The notes: generated by a model not told the origin, from the sequence alone. DNA of 64,000 nt from Limnohabitans curvus (GCF_003063475.1 NZ_NESP01000001.1:1798001-1862000); one strand, 5' to 3'. Positions 26,689 through 35,281 are shown, counted from the stretch's first letter. Program-made: numbers and translations.

Positions 26689-27447
26689 ATGCCACACCCA
26701 ACGCCCGACGACGATTTTGAAAAACCCATCGTGCATGAAACGGCTCTGAGTAAGTCGATGGTGTTTTCAGACATCGACATTCAAAGCCGCATGAGCGTGG
26801 CTCGGCCCGATGAGCTGCAGTTTGAATACACGCGTTTGATGATGGGCGTGCTGCTGTTTCACCCGCAGCCTAAAAGCATCTTGATGGTGGGCTTGGGCGG
26901 TGGTTCACTCGCCAAGTTTTGCTACAAGAATTTGCCGCACACACACATCACGGTGGTGGAGATCAACCCGCATGTCATCGCGCTGCGCCAAAGCTTTTGC
27001 ATTCCCGATGACGATGCGCACTTTCAAGTGCTGCAGATGGACGCCGCCGACTTCATGGCGCACACCGAGCAAACGTTTGATGTGGTGATGGTCGATGGCT
27101 TTGACCCACAAGGCATGCCCGAGCAGCTGTGTTCGCCGCAGTTTTATTCAGATTGCCGACGCGTGTTGAATTCTGGCGGGGTGGCGGTGGCCAACTTGCA
27201 CCGATTCAGCGCGTACCGCGATGTGTATGTGGACCGCATGGAGTCTGCCTTTGATGGCGCACTGTGGGTGGTCAACGCACCCGGCACCACCAACTGCGTG
27301 GTGTTTGCCATGCACGATTTTTCTAAAGACACAAAAATCACTTACAGCAAACACAAGCCTGCGCACATGAGCGATGAGGCATGGGCGCAAATCTCGCCCA
27401 GCGTGGCTCGGGTGTTTTTAGCGACGCAAGCGCCTGCGCTGACTTAG
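26689..27447 (+). CDS. Spermidine synthase-like SAM-fold protein
   Basis: 252 residues, cytoplasmic. The Rossmann motif is ILMVGLGGGSLAKFCYKNLP near residue 65, then VVEINPHVIALRQ (acidic residue binding the nucleoside) and VVMVDGFDPQGMPEQL. This is the polyamine-synthase methyltransferase-like core without the N-terminal beta-domain's full length, as in the SpeE-like proteins common in Burkholderiales. Aminopropyl transfer is not certain; the active-site loop typical of spermidine synthase (GGGDG) is altered to GGGS. It overlaps the stop of the converging cysteine-cluster gene by 4 bp. Confidence 0.8.
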   Translation: MPHPTPDDDFEKPIVHETALSKSMVFSDIDIQSRMSVARPDELQFEYTRLMMGVLLFHPQPKSILMVGLGGGSLAKFCYKNLPHTHITVVEINPHVIALRQSFCIPDDDAHFQVLQMDAADFMAHTEQTFDVVMVDGFDPQGMPEQLCSPQFYSDCRRVLNSGGVAVANLHRFSAYRDVYVDRMESAFDGALWVVNAPGTTNCVVFAMHDFSKDTKITYSKHKPAHMSDEAWAQISPSVARVFLATQAPALT

Positions 27448-27713
27448 AGCGCCACCATTTCAAGAACGCGATGCTCCCGCGAAAGATCGGTGCCTGTGGT
27501 TACCGCCACGATGGCACCTGATAAATCAGGGCGCATGTTGTGTGGCAGCAGCGTGCCCTCTTGACGCCAAGCGCAATGGAAACTTTGGCAAGGGTCTTGG
27601 GGGCGCGCATCGTAAATGCTGCAACCTTGGCGGGTGCAATGTGAGCATGCAGTGCAAGGCTGGCAATTTCTCTGGTTGATCACGTGCATGCGCCACGATA
27701 GCCAGACCACCAC
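27444..27713 (-). CDS. YkgJ-like cysteine-cluster protein
   Basis: Small protein, 81-89 residues. CQPCTACSHC followed by GCSIYDARPQDPCQSFHC is the spacing of the YkgJ/Fli B-type cysteine cluster, probably binding zinc or iron. The rest, MRPDLSGAIVAVTTGTDLSREHRVLEM, is soluble. Start uncertain: GTG at 27713 or ATG at 27689; neither has a clear ribosome site. Function unknown. Convergent with the spermidine-synthase-like gene, with overlapping stops. Confidence 0.65.
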   Translation of the reverse strand: MVVWLSWRMHVINQRNCQPCTACSHCTRQGCSIYDARPQDPCQSFHCAWRQEGTLLPHNMRPDLSGAIVAVTTGTDLSREHRVLEMVAL

Positions 27714-27781
27714 GACAGGTGCGTGACGTCTGTGTCATTCCCGTTTTGTATGACGCAGATGTCATTTGAGAGTTCGCAATG

Positions 27782-27815
27782 AAAAACCCCACCGTGTTGC
27801 CACGATGGGGTTTTA
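27782..27815 (-). terminator. Rho-independent terminator of the minus-strand porin
   Basis: Read on the minus strand, AAAACCCCATCGTG pairs with CACGGTGGGGTTTTT, ending in a T run about 40 bp past the porin stop. Confidence 0.85.
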
Positions 27816-27853
27816 GACTTTTAAATCCTTAACTGGCTAAGCCAGCTTGAGAA

Positions 27854-29050
27854 TTAGAAGGAGTGGACGATACCCAAAGCTGTTTGCTGGTATTTCGTTC
27901 CGTTGTTGTTGGCCAATGATGTACCAGCACTGTTGCTGCCAGCGCTAGCATCTTTCTTCAAAGAACCAGTGTTCACGTAAGCGTAGGTACGCTTGCTGAC
28001 GTCGTAACGCACACCAAAGCTAGAACCTGTGTATTTACGGTCTTCACCTGTAGCTGCTGCAACGTACTGCTTGTCTTTCATGTTCAAGCTTTGTGCAAAG
28101 AACGTGGCTTTGCCAACTGGGACGCGGACGCCAAAGCTTGTACCTTGGATCTTGCCAGCGCCAGCGCCTGTATCAGTTGCATCATCGTTCTGCACAGCTT
28201 TTTGGCTGTAGTACTGACCGTAAAGCTTAGCGACGCCCATGTCATAAGAAGCAGCTAACAAGTCAGTCTTCTTAGTAGTGTTAGCGGCTGCGGCAGCAAT
28301 AGTCAAATATGGAGCTGGAGATTGCGCGTAGTTGGCAGCCAAGACGGCTGGAGACTGAGATGTAACTTCGTCATGGAAGTAACCAGCGTTGATCGGGCCT
28401 TGTGTGTACTGTGCACCCAATGTCCAACCTTTACCGTTACGCAATTCACCACCAAGTGCTGGAGCTGTTGCACCACTGCCAGTAGCAACAGTACCTTGAT
28501 TAGAACGGTTACCCGAAACGCCACCAGACACCAACCAACCACCAGCCAAGTTGTAGTCAACGCGAACACCGGCACGACGGTATGCGCCAACATCATGAGC
28601 GATTTGGTTACCGAATTGGTTAGATTGAGCAGCGTCAGTTTGCACTGCCAAGTTACGCATACCAGTCACGCCGTAACCCACTTGAACGCGAGCAGCGCCA
28701 CTTTTAACAGCAGCCCACAGTTCACGATCACCCAACACAGTGTTGTCCAATGTGTAAGCGTTGCCGTTAGATGTTCCGTTTGTCAAAGTGAGGTCTTTGG
28801 CGATGCCAGAACGTGGGTTTGTGCCAATGCCTTGCTCGATTTTGAACTCAGCTGCCATCCCGCCACCGAGGTCTTCGGTGCCTGTCATACCCCAACGGCT
28901 TGTGTCGTTAGCGCTGGATTGCGCACCTGAACGTGTGGTTTGCACGATGTCGTTCAGTTTGTAAGAGATATTGCCAACGCCCATATCCAATGTGCCATAC
29001 AAAGACACAACGTTTTGTGCGAAAGCAGAAGTCGCGGCCAAAGCGGCCAA
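27854..29050 (-). pseudogene. Porin gene that has lost its start codon at an island junction
   Basis: Complete mature porin: QNVVSLYGTLDMGVGN after the cleavage site ATSAFA, normal internal strands and C-terminal IVHSF, 387 mature residues. The 5' end is broken. Upstream of TLVALAALAATSAFAQ, where MKK should stand, the codon is TAA, and no ATG or ribosome site is present; the only in-frame start is a TTG (29050) that leaves a signal peptide without its basic N-region. The break is at AACCCT (29063-29058), exactly where the integrase-bearing segment begins. The body shows no decay, so silencing is recent or the gene is re-joined to a start by recombination. Confidence 0.8.
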
Positions 29051-29063
29051 AGCAACGAGGGTT
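29051..29063. other. Probable attachment-site junction in porin signal-peptide codons
   Basis: AACCCTCGTTGC (minus strand) is the last porin-derived sequence; beyond it the DNA no longer resembles a porin 5' end. The same 12 bases mark the break in the porin at 38255, followed there also by an integrase gene. Taken as attL of the island; the matching attR is not certain. Confidence 0.55.
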
Positions 29064-29143
29064 TAATTTTGATTAAAGGTACTTGAAGGTGCTGAGAGGG
29101 TGCTTCGATTTTGCTTTGATGCTGCCGACACCGTTGCGTTACA

Positions 29144-29308
29144 AGTTGTACGGTCTGTGGTGTACAACTCACCAGCGTATTTGCAAGCGTCATCGCAACA
29201 TTTTTTATCATGGCGACCACGGCGGACTAGCGGCTAATGCACGGTTTCAAAGCGTCAGCAAATCGTGGGCGGTCAAAACTTTTAGGTCGCGCGACACGAT
29301 GTACAACT
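29144..29308. repeat. Three copies of GTACAACT between porin junction and integrase
   Basis: GTACAACT occurs at 29162 and 29301 on the plus strand and inverted (AGTTGTAC) at 29144. Copies of a short motif between an attachment site and its integrase gene are the usual look of integrase arm-binding sites. The rest of 29064-29321 holds no other gene. Confidence 0.45.
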
Positions 29309-29321
29309 GTAGGCTGGGGTC

Positions 29322-30638
29322 ATGCTCCATTACTTCACGCACTACACCACCCACGCTGCAAACGACCGATTAATCCCACGCGAGCGTACCGTACCCATAC
29401 CTGCAACCATAACAGCCGTGCATGGCTACCCCAGCAAGTTGGCGGTGTACAAGATTACTGCTAGCAAATATTGGCAGGTGCGCTGTTGGGTTGCAGGGCG
29501 CACACATAAGCGCAGCACAAAGACAACATCGCTGCCAATAGCGCAACGTTTTGCACGTTGGTTTTACGAAGACCTGCTGGTCAAACAACTTGCTCCCCAA
29601 GCTGCGGTACAGACAGCAGCATCAGCAACCAAGCACCAGCTGACGTTTGGAGCATTGGCTGCACAGGTTTATGCAGACGAACAAGCGCGGGTCGAACGTG
29701 GGGAATTTGGCGCAGGCAGTTTACGAATGTTCCGTAACCGTTTGGACGCACAGGTGCTACCACGCTTTGGGATGATGTTAGCCAACAACATTGACTATGC
29801 AGCGTTGCAAGAGTTCAGCCGAACACTCAGCGTCAAGTACAGCACCACCACCGTCAGCCATTACCTGATCGTTGTCCGTAAAGTGCTGGCCCATGCCGTG
29901 CGTATTGGTCAGCTTGAACAGCTACCCGAATTTCCCAAAATTAAAATCAAAGCAGCATCGCGTGGTGCCTTCACCCCCACCGAGTATTGGCAATTGCTTC
30001 GTGCAGCACGTGCATTGCGGGGACAAAAACATCCCAACAGCAAGCAAGACTTACGCAAACGTATCAAGCAGTGTTACAACGACCACACCATGTCACCAGA
30101 CATTGCTTGGGCCATTGGCTTCATGGTCAACAGCTTTATTCGGCCTGGTGACTTGACCAAAATCCGTCACCGCCACATTGAACTGGTGCGCGGCAGCACC
30201 AACACATATTTGCGCTTGACCTTGCCGGAGACCAAGCTGCACACAGCGCCTATTGTTACCTTGTATCCAGCTGTACGCATTTACCAACAAATCGTCCAGC
30301 ACCAAGCGCAGCACAACCGTGCCAAGCCAAACGACTACATCTTCCTGCCCGACATTACAAACCGCAACTATGCGCTCACGGTATTGAGTTTTATGTTTAA
30401 CTGGGTGTTGCAGCACACAGGGTTAAAACTTAATCCCCATGGCCATCCCCGCAGCCTTTACAGTCTCCGTCATAGTGCCATCACGTTTCGCTTGCTGTAT
30501 GGACAGGGCATTGACTTGGTAACGCTGGCGCGAAATGCACGTACAAGTGTGGAAGTCATCAACAACCACTACGCCAGCACCGTGACGGGTGAGCAAAACA
30601 TTGCCATGCTGCAAAGCAGACGCACCCACACTACTTAG
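29322..30638 (+). CDS. Tyrosine recombinase (integrase) of the first island
   Basis: About 438 residues. N-terminal SAM-like/arm region with KITASKYWQVRCWV, a core-binding helix set (FGALAAQVYADEQARV and STTTVSHYLIVVRKVLAHAV), then the catalytic domain: first Arg in FMVNSFIRPGDLTKIR, the H-x-x-R box LYSLRHSAITFRL, and the nucleophile Tyr in VINNHYASTV. All key residues are present. It is homologous over its length to the integrase at 38381 (shared SKYWQVR, RPGD, SLRH-AITFRL, LARNARTSVE). It reads away from a porin junction 259 bp upstream. Start codon uncertain; no strong ribosome site. Confidence 0.88.
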   Translation: MLHYFTHYTTHAANDRLIPRERTVPIPATITAVHGYPSKLAVYKITASKYWQVRCWVAGRTHKRSTKTTSLPIAQRFARWFYEDLLVKQLAPQAAVQTAASATKHQLTFGALAAQVYADEQARVERGEFGAGSLRMFRNRLDAQVLPRFGMMLANNIDYAALQEFSRTLSVKYSTTTVSHYLIVVRKVLAHAVRIGQLEQLPEFPKIKIKAASRGAFTPTEYWQLLRAARALRGQKHPNSKQDLRKRIKQCYNDHTMSPDIAWAIGFMVNSFIRPGDLTKIRHRHIELVRGSTNTYLRLTLPETKLHTAPIVTLYPAVRIYQQIVQHQAQHNRAKPNDYIFLPDITNRNYALTVLSFMFNWVLQHTGLKLNPHGHPRSLYSLRHSAITFRLLYGQGIDLVTLARNARTSVEVINNHYASTVTGEQNIAMLQSRRTHTT

Positions 30639-30662
30639 TTTGCTGGTGGGTGCTGTACGTAG

Positions 30663-31100
30663 TTACTTCTTAAACCCATCACGCAGCTTGGTACTTGCTG
30701 CATCCATCTGTGCGTCCAGCTCGCCGTTTTGTGCCGCGCCAATCAGCACATCCAACACATTGACCAGCTCTTTGCTGTTGGCAACCTCCACGGCAGTTTT
30801 GCCTTTTGCCAGCTCCAGCGTTTTGCTGCCGTAAAACACAGCCAATAAAGTCTCATTCTTCTCACCCGTCCACCACCAAGGTTTGATGCGTACCGCTTGT
30901 TCACGTACAACACGATTACCGTCAGAATCTTGCACACTTCGCAAACGTTTGGGCGCATACGTGCGGCCTTCGATTTGTGCCAATGCCAGCTCGCGCTGTT
31001 CAGTCAACTTCAAAATTAATTTGTTGCGGCGCTTGACTGCGTCTGGCAATGCGCGGGGTTTACGTGCGGTTGTGAGTTTGAGTGCGTTCAATGTGGCCAT
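30663..31100 (-). CDS. DUF6641-type protein
   Basis: 145 residues, basic, soluble. MATLNALKLTTARKPRALPD, RRNKLILKLTEQRELA, GRTYAPKRLRSV, VRIKPWWW and the C-terminal NGELDAQMDAASTKLRDGFK fit a family I know from mobile elements of Burkholderiales. Function unknown; a nucleic-acid-binding role would suit the charge. AAAGGA lies 9 bp before the ATG. Convergent with the integrase, 24 bp apart, and just outside the left palindromic repeat. Confidence 0.7.
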   Translation of the reverse strand: MATLNALKLTTARKPRALPDAVKRRNKLILKLTEQRELALAQIEGRTYAPKRLRSVQDSDGNRVVREQAVRIKPWWWTGEKNETLLAVFYGSKTLELAKGKTAVEVANSKELVNVLDVLIGAAQNGELDAQMDAASTKLRDGFKK

Positions 31101-31202
31101 GGTGCTTGGTCCTTTGGTTGTTTAAGCACCGCCAGTCTGTTGCCACCCTCGCGTCAAGTCGATCATTACACCGATCAAGTTGCCGGTCATTGCTGTTGCA
31201 AT

Positions 31203-31330
31203 AACTAGTTTGCAAACTAGTTTTTTGAGCGTCGATTTAATCGACACTGACCGTTACCGCAGTAACACTTGCTACCAAAATATCTCACATTTGTGAGATT
31301 TCTATTCAGCTGCAAAAACCTTAACTTAAG
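31203..31330. repeat. Left palindrome array, inverted copy of 35877-36032
   Basis: Five different palindromes in order: AACTAGTTTGCAAACTAGTT (31203-31222, perfect), GTCGATTTAATCGAC (31231), GTTACCGCAGTAAC (31253), ATCTCACATTTGTGAGAT (31282) and CTTAACTTAAG (31320). Read on the minus strand the whole stretch lines up with the right array, same order, with only small insertions and substitutions. The resolvase stop codon lies inside it. The adjoining 31101-31202 has no gene and only short direct repeats of GATC-containing motifs. Confidence 0.88.
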
Positions 31331-31905
31331 CTTTTCACGTACTTGTACAGCGTTTGGCGGCTTAGTCCGTGTCGCTGTGCAACGTGACTTTTGTTTGCAC
31401 CCAACGCAGTAGCCTCTGCAACGATTTGCTGTATTTGTTCGGGGTCATTCAGCTTACGCTTGCGCCCTTGGTACACACCGCGCTCCTTGGCTTTAATGAT
31501 GCCTTCTGCTTGGCGCTCTCGTATTAGCGACCGTTCATACTGGGCAACCGCCCCCAACATGCTCAACATCAACATGTCCATGGGGTCAGTACTGTCGCCA
31601 CCCCGAAATGTCTTGGCCTCCTTGACGAAGTGAACATGAACACCACGTGCAGTTAGTTCTTCAACAATTTGCAACAGGTCGGTAAGGCTTCTAGCAAGCC
31701 TGTCCATACTGTGTACGACGACCACACTATTTGGGGGCCAATTACCTGCAAGCATTGCCTGTAGCTGTGGCCTGTCTGCATTCTTGCCACTTGCTCGGTC
31801 TGTAAACGTGACTGTCAGTTGTTGGTCGGCTAGCTGACGCTCTACGTTTTGGTCCGCGCTACTCACGCGAACATAACCAATGCGGATGGGTTGTTGGGTT
31901 TGCAT
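31321..31905 (-). CDS. Serine recombinase (resolvase/invertase family)
   Basis: 194 residues. Catalytic Ser in IGYVRVSSADQNVERQ at the N-terminus, then VVVVHSMDRLARSLTDLL, LMLSMLGAVAQYERSLIRERQ (conserved dimer helix and second Arg motif), and a C-terminal helix-turn-helix SHVAQRHGLSRQTLYKYVK. This is the small resolvase/invertase layout of Tn3-type and plasmid resolvases. The ATG at 31905 has AAGGA 8 bp upstream. The gene's last codons run into the left palindrome array. Likely resolves multimers or cointegrates of the element, or inverts DNA between the arrays. Confidence 0.92.
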   Translation of the reverse strand: MQTQQPIRIGYVRVSSADQNVERQLADQQLTVTFTDRASGKNADRPQLQAMLAGNWPPNSVVVVHSMDRLARSLTDLLQIVEELTARGVHVHFVKEAKTFRGGDSTDPMDMLMLSMLGAVAQYERSLIRERQAEGIIKAKERGVYQGRKRKLNDPEQIQQIVAEATALGANKSHVAQRHGLSRQTLYKYVKSLS

Positions 31906-32036
31906 ACATGTCCTTTCAGGTGTTTTATGTGTCACCCCAAGTCTGGACATGTCTTAACGTCGTGTCGATCAATTCATTAACCAACCCTATATGTACAGGT
32001 TTGCGCTGTAGCGTATGGGTGTACTCAAACTCAACA

Positions 32037-32900
32037 TTACTGTTTTTGGGGTTTGGGTTTGCTACGCATGTAATTGACCTCATTGGCAATAAATGCCTTG
32101 TGCTGTGCAATTCGCTGCTTCTCATCCTGCGTTTGCAAATCACCCCAACGTGTCAACTGCTTCTCCCCCAAATGCCAATACTCATTGTGCGTTTCGAACT
32201 GCACCAGCTCTTCCAACTCATGCTTTACTGTTTGGGACAATTTCTTGCGCACTATGAACGCATCGTGTATTTTGGCCAGCACCCCCATGTTTTTGCTATT
32301 CAAAAACTCGTACGCTTTGGCCATCGCTTGCGCTTCAGCGTTTTGGTACAAGTACGCAATGACTTTGGCCTTGCTGTGACGCTTGTTTGCGCGAAGGATT
32401 TCCAGTTTTAGCAAGGTCGGCTCTTGCACTTCCACGCACTTGTTAATGTACGTGTCCAATGTGTTTTGTTCCCGTACAAAGTCCCGCACATCTGTGCAGG
32501 CCATAAATCGCGTACGCTCATCTTCGTTTTTAATAATGTCAGCAAGCGCGGGGTTTTGCCAACCATCATCGCTTGTGCGCCATCCATGCTTGGTTAACTT
32601 GGCGCCAAAACAAAGCGCCGTCATTGCTTCTTTAATCAAGCTGCGCTGAAGGTCAATGTGAACGTTGGTACCGTCATCAAACGTTTGGTCCTGCACTTGC
32701 TGCATGAACTCAACTTTGTCCTGCAAGTACCACAGCGTGGTGCAGAACGCCTTTTTGACCTCCTGCTGCAATCCCGTGTTTTTCAAATACTCGCTTGCAA
32801 AACTCATCTTCCAAGCCACCACGCTGCTGCGTACATCGTATTCCCAGCAGTCGCCAAGCATTGCCCTGCGCAAGTCTTTGTTCACGTTTTGTACGCTCAA
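32037..32900 (-). pseudogene. 3' part of IS-interrupted polymerase-like gene (residues 234-520)
   Basis: Continues the gene at 34832-34131 after removal of the IS and one copy of its 3-bp duplication; frame and reading are then continuous (YYDGL-SVQNVNKDLRR). This half carries all the catalytic signatures: motif A EYDVRSSVVAW with Asp255, motif B RSLIKEAMTALCFGAK with Arg319, Lys323 and Phe331, and motif C AKIHDAFIV with His445-Asp446. Spacing R-x3-K-x7-(Y/F)-G is exactly that of DNA polymerase I and T7 RNA polymerase. The tail after motif C is basic (YMRSKPKPQKQ). On its own, a start at 32906 inside the IS end could make a truncated 289-residue product that includes the motifs. Confidence 0.7.
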
Positions 32901-32929
32901 TGGCATTCCCCCAAACCTCTAGACACTTT

Positions 32930-33793
32930 TCATAGCGCAGTTTGACGCTGCCGCTCGAACTCATAGGGGCTGAGTTGATCGAGGTGCTTATGGCGTCGAA
33001 CTCGATTGTAGAAACCCTCGATGTAATCGAAGATGTCCGACTTAGCTTCAGCCCGAGTTTGGTAAATCCGCTTCTTGATTTGTTCGCTCTTCAAATTACT
33101 GAAGAACGATTCAGCAACCGCGTTATCCCAGCAGTTGCCTCGACGGCTCATGCTCGGGCTCAGTCGGTTGTCTTTGCACCAGCGGTTGAACTCATCGCTG
33201 CCAAATTGGCTACCCTGGTCAGAATGGATGATCACTGAGTCCTTTGGCCTTCTGCGCCACACCGCCATCGTCAATGCATCCAGCACCAAGCTCGTCTGCA
33301 TGCGTGGGCCCATACTCCATCCCACCACCGCACGCGAATGCAAATCTAGTACAGCCGCCAAATACAGCCACCCTTCATGTGTGCGGATATACGTGATGTC
33401 CGTCACCCAAGCTTGGTCGGGTTCGTCGTGTTGGAACTGGCGCTGCAACTGGTTGGGCGCAACCAATGAAGGCTTGCCCACTTTGTACCTAGGGCGTTTG
33501 TAGCCTCGAACTGATTTGATTTGAGCCACACGCATCAGCCGCGCCACACGGTTTTCGCTACAAGCCACGCCAGCTTCACGCAGGTCACAGAAGATGCGCG
33601 GACTGCCGTAGATGCCCATGCTCTGGTCGTAGAACTCTTTGATCTTTGCCGTCAACACCTCATTGGCTCTTGCCCTTGCTGAGAGCGGCTCATGCAGCCA
33701 AGCGTAGTAGCCGCTGCGGTGAACTTTGAGAACGCGGCACATGCTGGTGAGTTTGAATTCGGATCGGTGGGCTTGAATAAATGCGTACTTCAC
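32930..33793 (-). CDS. IS3-family transposase OrfB (DDE integrase domain)
   Basis: 287 residues. HTH_21-like start, then rve-type catalytic core: first Asp in WVTDITYIRTHEGWLYLAAV, second Asp in IIHSDQGSQFGSDEF, and Glu in NCWDNAVAESFFSNLK, with the YIEGFYNRVRRHKHLDQLSP tail typical of IS3 OrfB. Overlaps orfA by 4 bp in the -1 frame, so the functional enzyme is an OrfAB fusion made by frameshifting. Intact. Confidence 0.93.
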   Translation of the reverse strand: MKYAFIQAHRSEFKLTSMCRVLKVHRSGYYAWLHEPLSARARANEVLTAKIKEFYDQSMGIYGSPRIFCDLREAGVACSENRVARLMRVAQIKSVRGYKRPRYKVGKPSLVAPNQLQRQFQHDEPDQAWVTDITYIRTHEGWLYLAAVLDLHSRAVVGWSMGPRMQTSLVLDALTMAVWRRRPKDSVIIHSDQGSQFGSDEFNRWCKDNRLSPSMSRRGNCWDNAVAESFFSNLKSEQIKKRIYQTRAEAKSDIFDYIEGFYNRVRRHKHLDQLSPYEFERQRQTAL

Positions 33794-34077
33794 CCGGACT
33801 GCTTTGCAAAGTACGCGGCGGCCTTTTTTAGGATATCGCGCTCCTCGGTAGTGCGTCTTAGCTCAGCCTTGAGCTTGGCCATCTCGGCTTGCAGCACCTT
33901 TAGATCGTTGGTAGATGGTTCATCAGCCTTTTTGAACTTACTGACCCACGTGTACAGAACACCTTCAGCAATGCCTAGTCGCTTGGCTACATCGACAACC
34001 GAGTGGCCTTTATCGATGACTTGTTTGACTGCCTCGTCTTTGAACTCAGGGGCATATTTCGCTCGTTGCATTTGCAA
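33790..34077 (-). CDS. IS3-family transposase OrfA
   Basis: 95 residues. Helix-turn-helix KYAPEFKDEAVKQVIDKG with VVDVAKRLGIAEGVLYTWV binds the IS ends, followed by a leucine-zipper coiled coil (DLKVLQAEMAKLKAELRR and ERDILKKAAAYF). AAAAAAG at 33829-33823 on the minus strand (ATC-CTA-AAA-AAG reading) is the expected -1 slippery site for OrfAB. Confidence 0.92.
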   Translation of the reverse strand: MQMQRAKYAPEFKDEAVKQVIDKGHSVVDVAKRLGIAEGVLYTWVSKFKKADEPSTNDLKVLQAEMAKLKAELRRTTEERDILKKAAAYFAKQSG

Positions 34078-34130
34078 TTCTCCATTTCAGTTTTGACATC
34101 ATATTTGTCTACTGATTTGGGGGAATGCCA

Positions 34131-34832
34131 CAATCCGTCATAGTAAGTGCGGCCAAACTGGCTACGTTTTTTGCGTTGCAGGTACTTGCCACCCAGTTGC
34201 TTAGTGACGGCCAGAATTGTTTTGGCTTGGCGTGCATACAACTCACGCTTGCCATCGTTAAGCAACGTAGCCTCGGTCAGCAACCATGTGATGTAGTTTT
34301 GCAAGGATGGCTGGTCAATGGGTGCAATGTCGAACTTGTGCAGTAGTTGTTCCTGCGTAAATTCTTCATCTAGCTCTGGGTACAACCGTGCAAGCAGCTG
34401 CTCCTCATGCTCCTCGCCACCCGCCAAATACTGGTCAATCTCAGCGTCCGTCAGCTGTCGCAAGCTTCCCGCCGCTGTTAATTCATCCGTCAGTGTGACC
34501 AAGTTGGTCAACTGCACCCAAGAGTTTGCATTGTTGAGGTTGTTACCCAGTTCAACAATTTTTATTAGCGCGAGGTCGTTATCGTCCAACCACTTGTGCA
34601 GTCGTGTTCGTTTTGGTCCAAATTGGCCGCATCGGTGCAGGGTGCTGACGTTCACGCTGTAGATACCGCGCTTACGCATAAACGTGCTGCGCTTTTGTTG
34701 CATGGCATCGTCAATCAGTCCCTGCAAAACTCCCACATATTTGTCCAGCAGACGTGCTGCACTAGCAGCTGGTGTTGGGTGTGCTTGGCGCAGTTTTGCC
34801 AATACTTGGGGGTCAATCGTTAGTTTTGTCAT
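34131..34832 (-). pseudogene. 5' part of IS-interrupted polymerase-like gene (residues 1-234)
   Basis: N-terminal half of a 520-residue protein that I do not recognise as a named family. Residues 1-200 are mostly helical and acidic, without visible exonuclease motifs; residues 215-231 are basic (GKYLQRKKRSQFGRTYY) and align by eye with the Gly-Arg segment that precedes motif A in DNA polymerase I. The IS sits after codon 234 (TTG, Leu). Excision would give an exact 1563-nt reading frame, so the insertion is recent. The ATG at 34832 is 302 bp from the divergent small gene at 35135. Likely role: replication protein of the palindrome-bounded element (inference from motifs and neighbours). Confidence 0.68.
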
Positions 34833-35134
34833 ATGTGCTCAGTCCTTGTCGCTTGTTTATTTAGCCATACAAGCAGGGCCAGTTGTGTAATTTGGCGCAC
34901 TTTTTGAAAAAATACACAAGCTTATAGTGAAGAACTTCATCCAAGTAACCAACCCCATGTTGTCCCTTGGAATTGCTTGCTTGCAAGTGAACTAGTCCTA
35001 CTTTTTTTGTCTACTCAAGGCCTTCTTCCACCCCAAACTTTCCCCCAAATCATTGTTTTCTTAGTGCCGTGGTGGTCGCATTTTTTTGCAGGTCTGCGTA
35101 TCGTGCTGGGGACAAAACACAAGGAGATTTTGGG
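34833..35134. other. Gene-free divergent region of the palindrome-bounded element
   Basis: No convincing gene. Noticeably A/T-rich, with the near-palindrome TGAAGAACTTCA (34928-34939) and TTGCTTGCAAG near 34975. It should hold promoters for the polymerase-like gene (leftward) and the two small genes (rightward), and is a candidate replication origin. Frames opening at 34977 and 35069 are out of phase with any ribosome site and are not taken as real starts. Confidence 0.5.
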
Positions 35135-35281
35135 ATGTATTACTTTGAAGCCAGTGTGCGTGTTGGTGGTCAGCTGGTCAAAACACGTGTCCAAGCCGCC
35201 AACGCATTTGATGCCAAGTTGTTGCTACAAGCCCAATACGGCGCTGCAAACATTGTTGGTTTCGTACTGCAAATACGCTAG
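35135..35281 (+). CDS. Small protein of the palindrome-bounded element (48 residues)
   Basis: MYYFEASVRVGGQLVKTRV, then AANAFDAKLLLQAQYGAANIV: a short alpha/beta protein with no membrane segment. AAGGAG at 35121-35126 is well placed for this ATG, which supports translation. I recognise no family. It precedes the Lys/Pro-rich gene by 44 bp and is probably co-transcribed with it. A role as a small accessory or regulatory factor for replication is only a guess. Confidence 0.6.
   Translation: MYYFEASVRVGGQLVKTRVQAANAFDAKLLLQAQYGAANIVGFVLQIR

Larger units (their letters stand above)
32901..34130 (-). mobile_element. IS3-family insertion sequence, 1230 bp
   Basis: Terminal inverted repeats begin TGGCATTCCCCCAAA at 32901 and, inverted, at 34130; further matches (GTAGACA/CTAGACA) extend inward. 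The target CAA is duplicated at 32898-32900 and 34131-34133. It carries overlapping orfA and orfB with an A-AAA-AAG slippage heptamer. Complete and probably active; the subgroup was not assigned. Confidence 0.93.

Noticed and set aside
35069..35281. 70-residue version of the small protein starting at 35069
   Set aside because: The extra 22 residues (Cys/Phe-rich) are not preceded by a ribosome site, while the internal ATG at 35135 has a good one.
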